A stretch of 64,000 nucleotides of DNA from Allomesorhizobium camelthorni (GTDB lineage Bacteria > Pseudomonadota > Alphaproteobacteria > Rhizobiales > Rhizobiaceae): contig NZ_JAAKZF010000001.1 of NCBI RefSeq assembly GCF_011045125.1, forward strand, positions 1 to 64,000. The letters are read 5' to 3'. How positions within the stretch are numbered: the stretch's first letter is position 1; every line of letters starts with the position of its first letter. The notes below the pieces were generated by a model, which saw only the letters and a program-made list of their open reading frames with translations, did no database searches and was not told the DNA's origin. Below are positions 25,594-33,603 of this stretch, piece after piece. The translations under genes and the position numbers were made by a program.

Positions 25594-26238
25594 CTAGATC
25601 TCGACCAGGTGATCGTCGAGTTCGTTGAGGTCGCCGGCCTCGACGGGAAAATGCTCGCTCAGGAGCTTTCCGACCGTTCCCACGGCCGAAACGAAGCCGT
25701 CGGCAAGGCGGCCCTCCCGCGCATCGGCGATCAGGTTGCCGACCACACCGTCCCAGACCGGCTGCGCAACCCGGCTGTTTATGCCGCTGTCGGTCACGAT
25801 TTCGGCGTATCGTTCCGCCAGCGAAACGAAGATGAGGACGCCGGTGCGTGCGGAGGTGACGTGGACGTTTCGCGAGAGGAACTGCTTCAGCGCATTGTCG
25901 TGCGCCCGCCGGTAGCGCAACTGCCGCGGCACCAGAAAGATGCGCAGCGGCGGAAACAGCCAGAGCAAAACCAGTGCCGAGCCGAGCGCCAGCATCTGCG
26001 CCGCGACGAATAGCGGCGCGCGCAGCGTCAGCCACCAATATTCTAGCGCGAAGGCGGCAACGAGGCTGGCAATCAGCATAGCCACGACCAGGGTGAAGGC
26101 GGCCGGAAAGAAATAGCTGTCGCTCGACCGCGCGACGACGCAGTAGATTTCCCCCGATGTGCCTTGCTCGGCGATCCGGATCGCTTCGGTGACGCGGGCG
26201 TGTTCCTCGGCGCTCAGGGGTCGTGAAATATTGCGCAT
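25594..26238 (-). CDS. TPM-domain membrane protein (C-terminal TPM)
   Basis: The 214-residue protein begins ISRPLSAEEHARVTEAIRIAEQGTSGEIYCVVA, half of a TPM (TLP18.3/Psb32/MOLO-1) domain. Two hydrophobic helices (about 45-68 and 76-95) interrupt it, and a TSARTGVLIFVSLAERYAEIVTD segment follows. TPM domains fold like a phosphatase-like beta-grasp and are usually exposed outside the membrane. It starts immediately after the stop of the larger TPM protein (TAGATG) and forms an operon with it and LemA. Confidence 0.82.
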   Translation of the reverse strand: MRNISRPLSAEEHARVTEAIRIAEQGTSGEIYCVVARSSDSYFFPAAFTLVVAMLIASLVAAFALEYWWLTLRAPLFVAAQMLALGSALVLLWLFPPLRIFLVPRQLRYRRAHDNALKQFLSRNVHVTSARTGVLIFVSLAERYAEIVTDSGINSRVAQPVWDGVVGNLIADAREGRLADGFVSAVGTVGKLLSEHFPVEAGDLNELDDHLVEI

Positions 26239-27261
26239 CTACCAGCTCCCCGAAGAACCGCCGCCGCCCGACGAGCCGCCACCACCGGAAAACCCGCCGC
26301 CTCCGCTGCTGCCCGACGACCAGCCGTCGCCGGACGAGCCGCCCGAATACCCCCCGCCGGAAGAACCGCCACCGAAAGAAATGTTCATTCCGAGCCAGCG
26401 GTAGCGGCCCGGTCCAAGTTTTTTGCCGAAAACCGGAGCGAGGAACGCCATGGCGAAGCCGCCGAAGAACAGCGTTCCCCAGACGATGAAGAACAGGACG
26501 ACCGCCAGATCGGGGAATTCATCGCCGGTTTCCTGATTGCGCTCGGCGCGCGCTTCCAGTTCGGCGGCGTTGCCCTCCAGCACCATGATGATGTCATCGA
26601 CCGCCTGCGAAATGCCACCGGCAAAATTGCCGGCTCGGAAGGCGGGAACCATGGTGTTTTCGATGATTAGTTTCGAATGCAGGTCGGTCAGCGTGCCTTC
26701 GAGGCCATAGCCCACCTCGATGCGCATCTTGCGGTCCGACTTTGCGACGATGAGCAGTATGCCGTTGTCCTCGCCGGCCTGGCCGAGCCTCCAGGCGCGA
26801 AACAGCCGATTGGCGAAGGGCTCGATCTCCTCGCCGTCGAGGCTTTCGATGGTGGCGATGACGATCTGGTCGGAGGATTTTTCCTCGAAGGCGGCGAGCT
26901 TTTCCGTCAGTTCCGCCTCTTCGGCTGCGCTCATCAGGTCGGCATTGTCGACCACGCGGCCGGTGAGAGCCGGCAGTTCGGCGGCGAAGGAGGCCAGCGG
27001 CAGGAAAAGCAGAAAAACCAGAAAGCCAATGAGCGCCAGCGCCGCGCTCGGTTCTGCACCGACCCCCCTCTGTCCTGCCGGACATCTCCCCCTCAAGGGG
27101 GGAGATTGGTTAATCGCCTCACGTCCACCCTCTTGGGGCGTTGCAAAGCTCTCGGCAGCTGAAGCACAGCCAATCTCCCCCCTTGAGGGGGAGATGTCCG
27201 GCCCTTCGACGAAGCTCAGGGCAGAGGGGGGTGCGAAGGAACGCAAAGCTGACTGGTTCAA
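26239..27261 (-). CDS. TPM-domain (YgcG-like) protein with in-frame palindromic repeat near N-terminus
   Basis: The TPM domain is intact: LTGRVVDNADLMSAAEEAELTEKLAAFEEKSSDQIVIATIESL, then DNGILLIVAKSDRKMRIEVG. A membrane helix (VVLFFIVWGTLFFGGFAMAFLA) and a Gly/Ser-rich tail ending in GGSSGSW follow, as in YgcG proteins. The N-terminus is abnormal. From the likely TTG start at 27261, 15 bases after lemA, a short NQSALRSF segment leads into about 60 residues encoded by a dispersed palindromic repeat (27066-27226), and only then comes the hydrophobic signal core ALIGFLVFLLFLPLASFA. The insertion keeps the frame open. Whether translation starts before or within the element is unresolved. Confidence 0.78.
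   Translation of the reverse strand: MNQSALRSFAPPSALSFVEGPDISPSRGEIGCASAAESFATPQEGGREAINQSPPLRGRCPAGQRGVGAEPSAALALIGFLVFLLFLPLASFAAELPALTGRVVDNADLMSAAEEAELTEKLAAFEEKSSDQIVIATIESLDGEEIEPFANRLFRAWRLGQAGEDNGILLIVAKSDRKMRIEVGYGLEGTLTDLHSKLIIENTMVPAFRAGNFAGGISQAVDDIIMVLEGNAAELEARAERNQETGDEFPDLAVVLFFIVWGTLFFGGFAMAFLAPVFGKKLGPGRYRWLGMNISFGGGSSGGGYSGGSSGDGWSSGSSGGGGFSGGGGSSGGGGSSGSW
27066..27226. repeat. 160-bp palindromic repeat inside the TPM gene 5' end
   Basis: The outer arms CTGTCCTGCCGGACATCTCC and its complement flank a variable centre. CCCCTCAAGGGGGGAGATTG and CAATCTCCCCCCTTGAGGGG are the inner arms. One arm contains a nested mini-element (CCCTTCGACGAAGCTCAGGG, also near 9607). A second full copy lies at 59577-59745. 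Confidence 0.88.
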
Positions 27262-27276
27262 ATTGGCCGTGTCGAA

Positions 27277-27915
27277 CTACCCGCCCTGCTGTGTGCCGAA
27301 ATCGACCTTCGGCGTCTCGATCTTGTCTTCCGCCACGGTGAAATTCTGGAACGGTTCGTTGTCGGTGAACCAGAACTTTGCCCAGAGCAGAGACGGGAAG
27401 GTGCGCAGCGAGGTGTTGTAGACCCGGACCGCCTCGATATAGTCGCGGCGGGCGACCGCGATGCGGTTTTCGGTGCCTTCGAGCTGTGCCTGCAGAGCCA
27501 GGAAATTCTGGTTGGCCTTCAGGTCGGGATAGTTCTCGACCACGGCGAGCAACCGCGACAGCGCGCCGGTCAGGCCCGCCTGGCTTTCCTGGAACGCCCT
27601 GAACGCCTCGGGATCCTCGAGCGCTTCAGGCGACAACGTCGTCTGGGTGGCCTTGGCGCGCGCCTCGACGACCGATTCCAGCACCTCCCTTTCGTGAGCG
27701 GCGTAGCCCTTCACGGTCTCGACAAGGTTCGGAATGAGATCGGCGCGCCGCTGATACTGGTTGAGCACCTCGCTCCATGCGGCCTTTGCCTGCTCCTCGG
27801 CCGTCGGAATGGTGTTGAAGCCGCATGCCGACAGCGCGGGCAGGACAAATGCCAGGACCAGCACGGCCCGGAAACTGCGAAAAACGGAGGGGGAAAAAAG
27901 GCGCTGGGCGAGCAT
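27277..27915 (-). CDS. LemA family lipoprotein
   Basis: The protein (212 aa) has an N-terminal signal with lipobox LSAC (ALSACGFNTIP), so it is probably lipid-anchored. The long LemA helical domain follows, with WSEVLNQYQRRADLIPNLVETVKGYA, VVENYPDLKANQNFLALQ and LEGTENRIAVARRDYIEAVRVYN. LemA proteins are of unknown function and are commonly linked to TPM-domain partners, as here. ATG at 27915 has a perfect AAGGAG five bases upstream. Confidence 0.92.
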   Translation of the reverse strand: MLAQRLFSPSVFRSFRAVLVLAFVLPALSACGFNTIPTAEEQAKAAWSEVLNQYQRRADLIPNLVETVKGYAAHEREVLESVVEARAKATQTTLSPEALEDPEAFRAFQESQAGLTGALSRLLAVVENYPDLKANQNFLALQAQLEGTENRIAVARRDYIEAVRVYNTSLRTFPSLLWAKFWFTDNEPFQNFTVAEDKIETPKVDFGTQQGG

Positions 27916-28061
27916 GGAAACTCCTTGGGTCATCACGCAATGGTGAACGATTACCACATTGCCGGGCCAAAGGAATGGCTGGCCTTGCACATATGCTGGC
28001 CTATGCCACTGTGCCCGCCTTCCCGAAACGGTAGAGTCTCGGTGGCACAAGGGCGCTTTCA

Positions 28062-28313
28062 GTGGCAGGCAAGGAACCCGACAGGGACATCGAATCGCGG
28101 CGCATTCTCGACCGCATCGCGCGCGAGGCCGATTCGAGCGCTCCACCGCTGGTCTCGCGCACCGCAAAGCGCACGCGGGACCATCTGGCGGCTGCGGATT
28201 CCGACCCCGCCGATCCGATCGAATATTGGGGAACGCGCATCGGGCGTGCTATTGGGCTGGTCGTGACAATCGGCCTGATCGTCTGGCTGGTGATTTTCCT
28301 TGTGCGCGGATAG
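28062..28313 (+). CDS. small C-tail membrane protein, function unknown
   Basis: The 83-residue product begins at a GTG with a polar, charged region (residues 1-58) and ends in one hydrophobic helix (RAIGLVVTIGLIVWLVIFLVRG). This is the layout of a tail-anchored inner-membrane protein. It is divergent from lemA and lies six bases upstream of the pyridoxal kinase gene, so the two may be co-transcribed. No family is recognised. Conserved small proteins at this place exist in rhizobia. Confidence 0.65.
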   Translation: MAGKEPDRDIESRRILDRIAREADSSAPPLVSRTAKRTRDHLAAADSDPADPIEYWGTRIGRAIGLVVTIGLIVWLVIFLVRG

Positions 28314-28319
28314 GGTCAG

Positions 28320-29204
28320 ATGAATTTGGTTGAAGCCGACGCGCCGCGCGCGGTCATCGTCGTTTCCAGTCATGTCGCCCGCGGCTCGGTTGGCAATCGC
28401 GCCGCGGTCTTCGCGCTCGAAACGCTGGGCTATCCGGTCTGGGCCGTGCCCACCGTCATACTGCCCTGGCATCCGGGCCATGGCCGCGCGACAAGGATCG
28501 TGCCGGAACCGGAACAATTCGCGGCGTTGATGAAGGACCTCGAGCAGGCGCCGTGGCTGGGCGAAGTCGCCGGCGTGCTGTCGGGCTATCTCGGCAATGC
28601 CGAGCAGGCGCACGCGGTCGCTTCATTGGTCCAGGCGGTGCGCGCAAAGAACCCCCGCGCCATTTACATCTGCGACCCGGTCATGGGCGATGCCGGCGGG
28701 CTCTATGTCGCCGAGCCGCTGGCCCGTGCGCTGCGCGACGTGCTGGTGCCGATCGCCGACATCGCAACCCCGAACCGCTATGAGCTGGAATGGATGGCGG
28801 GCGTCAAGCTCGACGACATGCGCTCGGTGATCGCGGCGGCCAATGAGGCGGGGCCGGCGACGATGCTGGTCACGTCCGCGCCGGCGATGCTCGCGGGCGG
28901 CATCGGCAATCTGCTCCTGACACAATCGGCGGCGCTGCTCGCCGAGCACCGGATCATCGAGCGTCCGCCGAACGGGCTCGGCGACTTGACCGCCGCCGTG
29001 TTCCTGGCGCGGCTGCTCGACGGCCAGCCCGCGGCCAAGGCGCTGCAGTCGACCACCGCCGCCGTCTACGAGATCCTGGCGCGCACCGCGAAACGCGGCG
29101 GCGACGAGCTGCAACTCGAAACCGACGCGCAGAGCCTCTCGCATCCGATGGCCATGGTCCAGTTGCGCCATCTGATGCATCCGGGCCGCGACCGGCGCGC
29201 GTAG
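28320..29204 (+). CDS. pdxY: pyridoxal kinase PdxY
   Basis: PdxY phosphorylates pyridoxal to pyridoxal 5'-phosphate in the salvage pathway. The 294-residue protein has the family start VIVVSSHVARGSVGNRAAVFALETLG, ICDPVMGDAGGLYV, ATPNRYELEWMAG, and the anion-hole motif NGLGDLTAAVFLA, where canonical enzymes have GTGDL. The Thr-to-Leu change beside the glycine is seen in PdxY-like proteins. It is cytosolic. The length is normal. Confidence 0.9.
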   Translation: MNLVEADAPRAVIVVSSHVARGSVGNRAAVFALETLGYPVWAVPTVILPWHPGHGRATRIVPEPEQFAALMKDLEQAPWLGEVAGVLSGYLGNAEQAHAVASLVQAVRAKNPRAIYICDPVMGDAGGLYVAEPLARALRDVLVPIADIATPNRYELEWMAGVKLDDMRSVIAAANEAGPATMLVTSAPAMLAGGIGNLLLTQSAALLAEHRIIERPPNGLGDLTAAVFLARLLDGQPAAKALQSTTAAVYEILARTAKRGGDELQLETDAQSLSHPMAMVQLRHLMHPGRDRRA

Positions 29205-29211
29205 GATATGC

Positions 29212-29226
29212 TGATATTCAGGTGAT
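29212..29226 (+). repeat. 15-bp dispersed motif TGATATTCAGGTGAT, copy 2
   Basis: Identical to 14122-14136 and likewise located just after a plus-strand stop codon (pdxY) and before a convergent regulator gene (phnF). Confidence 0.6.
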
Positions 29227-29261
29227 ACCGGCCTGCAAATGACGGCTTCGGTGCGGCCTGA

Positions 29262-30014
29262 CTAAGCCCGACCGGAGACAGAGAGTTCGACGCGGTCGGC
29301 GGCGAAGCGCGTTTCGGAGAACTGCAGCGGCGAGCCGCCGAGGGTTTCGTTGATCGCGACGGTCACCAGCACGATCGCCCCGGGCGACAAGCGCAGATCC
29401 GCAAGGTCGGCGGAATCGGCATGCCGCGCCGAGACGAGCGTGGAGCGACGGACATAGTCGGGCACACCGAATTCCCAGAGAGCCGCGGTGATCGAGCCGG
29501 TCCGCGCGAACGCATTCTCGAAGCCGGCAAAACAGCTCGCGTCGAAAAAGCTCGTCGCTCGCGACACCGGCCGGCCATCGGCCTCGCCCATGGTCTCCAG
29601 CCGCAGCACCGGCGCGTCCTGCGGCAGTCCCAAAGCTTCCGAGACCCGGCTGCTCGCCGGGCCGACCGCATGTGACAATAGAATGCTATGGCGATCTCGC
29701 GCCTGACCTTCCAGGCCTTCGGAAAAACGGGTGCGCGCGGCGATCGGATAGGAGAGGCGGCGGCGCGTTTCGACGAAGGTGCCGCGGCCCTGCTCGGCGC
29801 GGAGCACGCCCTCCTGCACAAGCGCCGCAATGGCGCTGCGCACCGTGTGGCGGTTGACGCCGAAGCGCTCCGACAGCGCCAGTTCCGGCGGCAGCCGGCC
29901 GTCGGCGCCGAGCGCGCCCGAGCTGATCGCCTGCCTGATCTGATCGGCGATCTGACGCCATAGCGCAACGCCGCTCCTGCGCGTCACCTCCCGCTCAAGT
30001 CCGGTCCCAATCAA
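29262..30014 (-). CDS. phnF: PhnF, GntR/HutC-type regulator of phosphonate metabolism
   Basis: The protein (250 aa) has a GntR winged helix (GVALWRQIADQIRQAISSGALGADGRLPPELALSERFGVNRHTVRSAIAAL) and a UTRA effector domain in the second half. That order and the divergent C-P lyase operon identify PhnF. The start codon appears to be TTG at 30014 with AGGAG six bases upstream. UTRA domains bind small ligands, here plausibly a phosphonate or phosphate-pathway metabolite. It probably represses phnG onward through the palindrome at 30068-30099. Confidence 0.9.
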   Translation of the reverse strand: MIGTGLEREVTRRSGVALWRQIADQIRQAISSGALGADGRLPPELALSERFGVNRHTVRSAIAALVQEGVLRAEQGRGTFVETRRRLSYPIAARTRFSEGLEGQARDRHSILLSHAVGPASSRVSEALGLPQDAPVLRLETMGEADGRPVSRATSFFDASCFAGFENAFARTGSITAALWEFGVPDYVRRSTLVSARHADSADLADLRLSPGAIVLVTVAINETLGGSPLQFSETRFAADRVELSVSGRA

Positions 30015-30023
30015 TTCTTTCTC

Positions 30024-30041
30024 CTGTCACGCATACGTCAT
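30024..30041. promoter_or_regulatory. weak Pho-box-like repeat between phnF and phnG
   Basis: CTGTCAC-GCAT-ACGTCAT fits the 7-4-7 layout of the PhoB box (CTGTCAT repeats 11 bp apart), with three mismatches over two half-sites. It overlaps the phnF ribosome-site region and is about 22 bp upstream of a TATAAT, so its placement for phnG is imperfect. Confidence 0.35.
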
Positions 30042-30067
30042 GGACACGCGATAGAACCCAGCTATAA

Positions 30068-30099
30068 TTTGTTTGGTTGTATAGAACAATAGACAAATG
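30068..30099. promoter_or_regulatory. candidate PhnF operator overlapping the phnG promoter
   Basis: Outer arms ATTTGT (30068-30073) and ACAAAT (30094-30099) enclose an inner TTGT-ATAGA-ACAA palindrome (30078-30090). A TATAAT at 30064-30069 just precedes. Nested symmetry between divergent phnF and phnG fits a HutC-type repressor site. Confidence 0.6.
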
Positions 30100-30107
30100 A
30101 GAGAGTC

Positions 30108-30578
30108 ATGAAGAACGGCAGGCGGGAAGAAGCGGAACGGAGCGCGGAGCGCAAGGCTGCGATGGCCGCCCTGGCGATGGCCTCCGGCGGCGAAATCCGG
30201 CGGCTCTGGGATGCGGCCGGCTTCGAGACGGACGCGCAAGCGCTGCGCGGTCCGGAAACCGGGCTGGTGACGGTTCGCGGGCGCATCGGCGGCGCCGGCG
30301 CACCGTTCAACTTCGGCGAGGCGACGGTGACGCGGGCGACGGTGCGGCTGCCCGGCGGCGAAATCGGCCATGCCTATGCGCTCGGCCGCGACAAGGAAAA
30401 GGCGAGGCTTTCGGCAATCGCCGACGCGCTTTGGCAGAACCCAGCCCGCTGCGCCGAGATCGAGGAGAAGATCATCGCGCCGCTCAAAGCGTCGCAGGCG
30501 GGCGCGGACGAGAAACGCCGCACGGAGGCGGCGGCCACCAAGGTCGACTTCTTCACCATGGTGCGCGGAGAGGATTGA
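30108..30578 (+). CDS. phnG: C-P lyase complex subunit PhnG
   Basis: PhnG is part of the PhnGHIJ core that transfers phosphonate to ribose-triphosphate and breaks the C-P bond. The 156-residue product has the family's GGEIRRLWDAAGF, PETGLVTVRGRIGGAGAPFNFGEATVTRATV and GHAYALGRDKEKARLSAIADAL motifs. Length is normal. It is the first gene of a tightly overlapped operon and its stop shares one base with the phnH start (TGATG). Confidence 0.95.
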   Translation: MKNGRREEAERSAERKAAMAALAMASGGEIRRLWDAAGFETDAQALRGPETGLVTVRGRIGGAGAPFNFGEATVTRATVRLPGGEIGHAYALGRDKEKARLSAIADALWQNPARCAEIEEKIIAPLKASQAGADEKRRTEAAATKVDFFTMVRGED

Positions 30579-31189
30579 TGGAAATGCCCGGCCAATCGAT
30601 CGACGGCGGTTTCGCCGATCCCGTATTCGACGCGCAGTCGGTGTTCCGCGCCGTCATGGACGCCATGGCCCGGCCCGGCACGGTGCAGCCGATCGGCCGC
30701 TCGGCGTCACCGCCGGCCCCGCTGACGCCAACGGCGGCGGCCGTGGCGCTGACGCTGTGCGACCACGATACGCCGCTCTGGCTCGACGCGGCGCTGCTGG
30801 CGTCGGACGCTGCGAAGACCTGGCTCGGCTTCCACACCGGCGCGCCTCTCGCGCACAATCCGGCGGAAGCGCATTTTGCGCTGGTGTGCGATCCGGCCGA
30901 GATGATCGCGCTGGAGAATTTCGCGCAAGGCACGCAGGAATATCCGGACCGCTCGGCAACGCTGATCCTGGCGGTCGAGAGCTTGACGGCAGGTCCAGGA
31001 CTGCGCCTCGAAGGTCCCGGCATCGAGACGGAGGCGACGATCTCGCCGACGCCGCTGCCGCGCCACTTCGTCGAGCAGTGGAAACAGAACCACGGCCGCT
31101 TTCCGCGCGGCGTCGATGTGATCCTGGCTGCGCCGGAGCATGTCGCCTGCCTGCCGCGCACCACCCGCATCAAGACGATGGAGGCCTGA
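30578..31189 (+). CDS. phnH: C-P lyase complex subunit PhnH
   Basis: PhnH (203 aa) is a PLP-transferase-like fold without the cofactor and bridges subunits in the core complex. It begins GGFADPVFDAQSVFRAVMDAMARPG, characteristic of the family, followed by LTLCDHDTPLWLD and the GTQEYPDRSATL segment. The ATG overlaps the phnG stop by one base, and phnI starts one base after the phnH stop. All evidence is from family match and operon position. Confidence 0.95.
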   Translation: MEMPGQSIDGGFADPVFDAQSVFRAVMDAMARPGTVQPIGRSASPPAPLTPTAAAVALTLCDHDTPLWLDAALLASDAAKTWLGFHTGAPLAHNPAEAHFALVCDPAEMIALENFAQGTQEYPDRSATLILAVESLTAGPGLRLEGPGIETEATISPTPLPRHFVEQWKQNHGRFPRGVDVILAAPEHVACLPRTTRIKTMEA

Positions 31190-31190
31190 C

Positions 31191-32297
31191 ATGTATGTGG
31201 CCGTGAAGGGCGGCGAGGCCGCGATCGCCAACGCGCATGCGTTGCTCGCCGACCGCCGGCGCGGCGACCGCGACGTGCCGGCGCTGCGGCTTGACCAGAT
31301 CGTCGAACAGTTGGGACTGGGCGTCGACCGGGTGATGGCGGAGGGCTCGCTCTACGACAAGGAGCTTGCGGCCCTCGCCGTCATGCAGGCGCGAGGCGAC
31401 ATGATCGAGGCGATTTTCCTGGTGCGCGCCTACCGCACGACACTGCCGCGCTTCGGCTATACGCGCCCGATCGACACGGCGGTGATGCAGGTCGAACGCC
31501 GCGTTTCGGCGACCTACAAGGATCTTCCGGGCGGGCAATTGCTTGGCCCGACATTCGACTACACGCACCGCCTGCTCGATCCGGAACTGGCCGGCGGCGC
31601 GGATGTCGCCGAGCCGGAGCAGCGCGAAGCCGCGCCAGAGCCCATGCCGCGCGTCTCCGAGATTCTGGCGCATGAAGGCCTGATCGAGCCCGACGGCAGC
31701 CTGCCTGACGGTCACGTCACCGGCGACATCACGCGCGAGCCGCTGGAGTTTCCGATGGAGCGCGACATCCGCCTGCAGGCGCTGTCGCGCGGCGACGAAG
31801 GCTTTCTGCTGGCGCTTGGATATTCGACGCAGCGCGGCTATGGCCGCAGCCATCCCTTTGTCGGCGAAATACGCATCGGCGAGGTCGAACTGGAGCTCGA
31901 CGTGCCTGAACTGCCGTTCCCGGTCACGCTCGGCCGCATCCGGGTCACCGAATGCCAGATGGTCAACCAGTTCAAAGGCTCAGCCAAGGCGCCGCCGCAA
32001 TTCACCCGCGGCTACGGCCTGGTCTTCGGCCAATCCGAGCGCAAGGCGATGGCGATGTCGCTCTGCGACAGGGCGCTGCGCGCCCGCGAGTTCGGCGAGG
32101 ATGTGGTCGCCGCTGCGCAGGACGAGGAGTTCGTCATCTCGCATTCCGACAATGTCCAGGCGACGGGCTTCGTCGAGCACCTGAAGCTGCCGCACTATGT
32201 CGACTTCCAGGCCGAACTCGACCTGGTGCGCCGCATGCGCGCGGGACACGCGGAGCGGCAGGGCGAGGAAGGCGAGCAGAGGGAGGCGGCGGAATGA
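31191..32297 (+). CDS. phnI: C-P lyase complex subunit PhnI
   Basis: PhnI carries the nucleosidase step that attaches triphosphoribose to the phosphonate. The protein (368 aa) is full length: MYVAVKGGEAAIANAHALLA, RRVSATYKDLPGGQLLGPTFDYTHRLLD, GYSTQRGYGRSHPFVGEIRIG and EEFVISHSDNVQATGFVEHLKLPHYVDFQ. The C-terminal HSDNVQA region is strongly conserved in the family. It overlaps fosX by four bases, so the resistance gene is embedded in the operon. Confidence 0.96.
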   Translation: MYVAVKGGEAAIANAHALLADRRRGDRDVPALRLDQIVEQLGLGVDRVMAEGSLYDKELAALAVMQARGDMIEAIFLVRAYRTTLPRFGYTRPIDTAVMQVERRVSATYKDLPGGQLLGPTFDYTHRLLDPELAGGADVAEPEQREAAPEPMPRVSEILAHEGLIEPDGSLPDGHVTGDITREPLEFPMERDIRLQALSRGDEGFLLALGYSTQRGYGRSHPFVGEIRIGEVELELDVPELPFPVTLGRIRVTECQMVNQFKGSAKAPPQFTRGYGLVFGQSERKAMAMSLCDRALRAREFGEDVVAAAQDEEFVISHSDNVQATGFVEHLKLPHYVDFQAELDLVRRMRAGHAERQGEEGEQREAAE

Positions 32298-32713
32298 TCG
32301 AGGGTCTCTCGCATGTCACCTTCATTGTCCGCGATCTCGACCGCATGGCGGCCATCTTGACAAGGGTACTGGGCGCCGAAGAGGTCTACTCCAGCGGGAA
32401 CGATCGCTTTTCGCTGTCGCGCGAGAAGTTCTTCCTGGCGGGTGGCGTCTGGATCGCGGCGATGGAGGGCGAACCATTGCCATCTCGCAGCTACAACCAC
32501 GTTGCCTTCAAGATCAGCGAGGCAGACTACGAGGCTTGCGTCGAACGCATCCGTTCGCTTGGCCTGGAGGTGCGGCCGCCGCGTCCGCGCGTCGAGGGCG
32601 AAGGCCGCTCCATCTATTTCTACGACGACGACAACCATCTGTTCGAACTGCACACCGGCACGCTGGCCGAACGTCTCGAACGCTATGCGAAGGGCAGGGA
32701 GGCGGCGGAATGA
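32294..32713 (+). CDS. fosX: FosX-type fosfomycin epoxide hydrolase (VOC family)
   Basis: FosX uses Mn2+ to hydrate the epoxide of the phosphonate antibiotic fosfomycin. In the 139-residue product all the residues described for FosX of Mesorhizobium loti are at the expected numbers: metal ligands His7, His69 and Glu118, and the general base Glu44. This separates it from the glutathione-using FosA. It sits between phnI and phnJ with ATGA overlaps on both sides. In M. loti the activity is weak and the gene is also linked to phn genes, so its main role may be in phosphonate catabolism rather than resistance. Confidence 0.9.
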   Translation: MIEGLSHVTFIVRDLDRMAAILTRVLGAEEVYSSGNDRFSLSREKFFLAGGVWIAAMEGEPLPSRSYNHVAFKISEADYEACVERIRSLGLEVRPPRPRVEGEGRSIYFYDDDNHLFELHTGTLAERLERYAKGREAAE

Positions 32714-33603
32714 ACGCGCTGGTCGAAAATATCGCGCAATACAATTTCGCTTATCTCGACGAGCAGACCAAGCGGATGATCCGGCGGGCGATCCTGAAGG
32801 GCATCGCCATTCCCGGCTACCAGGTGCCGTTCGCCAGCCGCGAAATGCCGATGCCCTATGGCTGGGGTACCGGCGGCGTGCAGGTGACGGCCTCGATCAT
32901 CGGGCCGGACGATGTGCTGAAGGTCATCGACCAGGGCGCCGACGACACCACCAATGCGGTCTCGATCCGCGCCTTCTTCAGGAAAGTTGCCGATGTCGCG
33001 GTGACGACGGAGACGGCGAAGGCCACGATCATCCAGACGCGGCACCGGATTCCGGAATATCCGCTCGCCGCCGGACAGGTGCTCGTCTACCAGGTGCCGA
33101 TCCCCGAGCCGCTACGTTTCCTCGAGCCGCGCGAGACCGAAACGCGCAAGATGCACGCGCTCGAGGAATACGGGCTGATGCACGTCAAGCTCTACGAGGA
33201 CATCGCCAAGCACGGCCGCATCGCCACCACCTATGCCTATCCGGTCAAGGTCGAGGGCCGCTATGTGATGGACCCCTCGCCGACGCCGAAATTCGACAAT
33301 CCGAAAATGCACATGTCGCCGGCCCTGCAATTGTTCGGGGCCGGCCGCGAGAAGCGCATCTACGCCATTCCGCCGTTTACGGAGGTCGTCAGCCTCGATT
33401 TCGAGGACCATCCGTTCGAGGTGCAGAGTTTCGACCAGCCCTGCGCGCTGTGTGGGGCGGAGCAGGTCTATCTGGATGAGGTGATCCTCGACGACCATGG
33501 CGGGCACATGTTCGTCTGCTCGGATACGGATCACTGCGAGAAGCGGCGGGAGAACGGGCACACGGGGGCGACGGCAGCCGGCAGCAAGGAAGCAGTTGAA
33601 TGA
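32710..33603 (+). CDS. phnJ: PhnJ, radical SAM C-P lyase
   Basis: PhnJ cleaves the carbon-phosphorus bond of 5-phosphoribosyl-1-phosphonate, releasing alkane. The 297-residue protein shows YNFAYLDEQTKRMIRRAILKGIAIPGYQVPFASREMPMPYGWGTGG, and the cysteines that hold the Fe-S cluster and active-site thiyl radical: Cys245-x2-Cys248-x21-Cys270-x5-Cys276. This spacing matches the noncanonical PhnJ motif. It overlaps fosX before and phnK after by four bases each. Confidence 0.97.
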   Translation: MNALVENIAQYNFAYLDEQTKRMIRRAILKGIAIPGYQVPFASREMPMPYGWGTGGVQVTASIIGPDDVLKVIDQGADDTTNAVSIRAFFRKVADVAVTTETAKATIIQTRHRIPEYPLAAGQVLVYQVPIPEPLRFLEPRETETRKMHALEEYGLMHVKLYEDIAKHGRIATTYAYPVKVEGRYVMDPSPTPKFDNPKMHMSPALQLFGAGREKRIYAIPPFTEVVSLDFEDHPFEVQSFDQPCALCGAEQVYLDEVILDDHGGHMFVCSDTDHCEKRRENGHTGATAAGSKEAVE

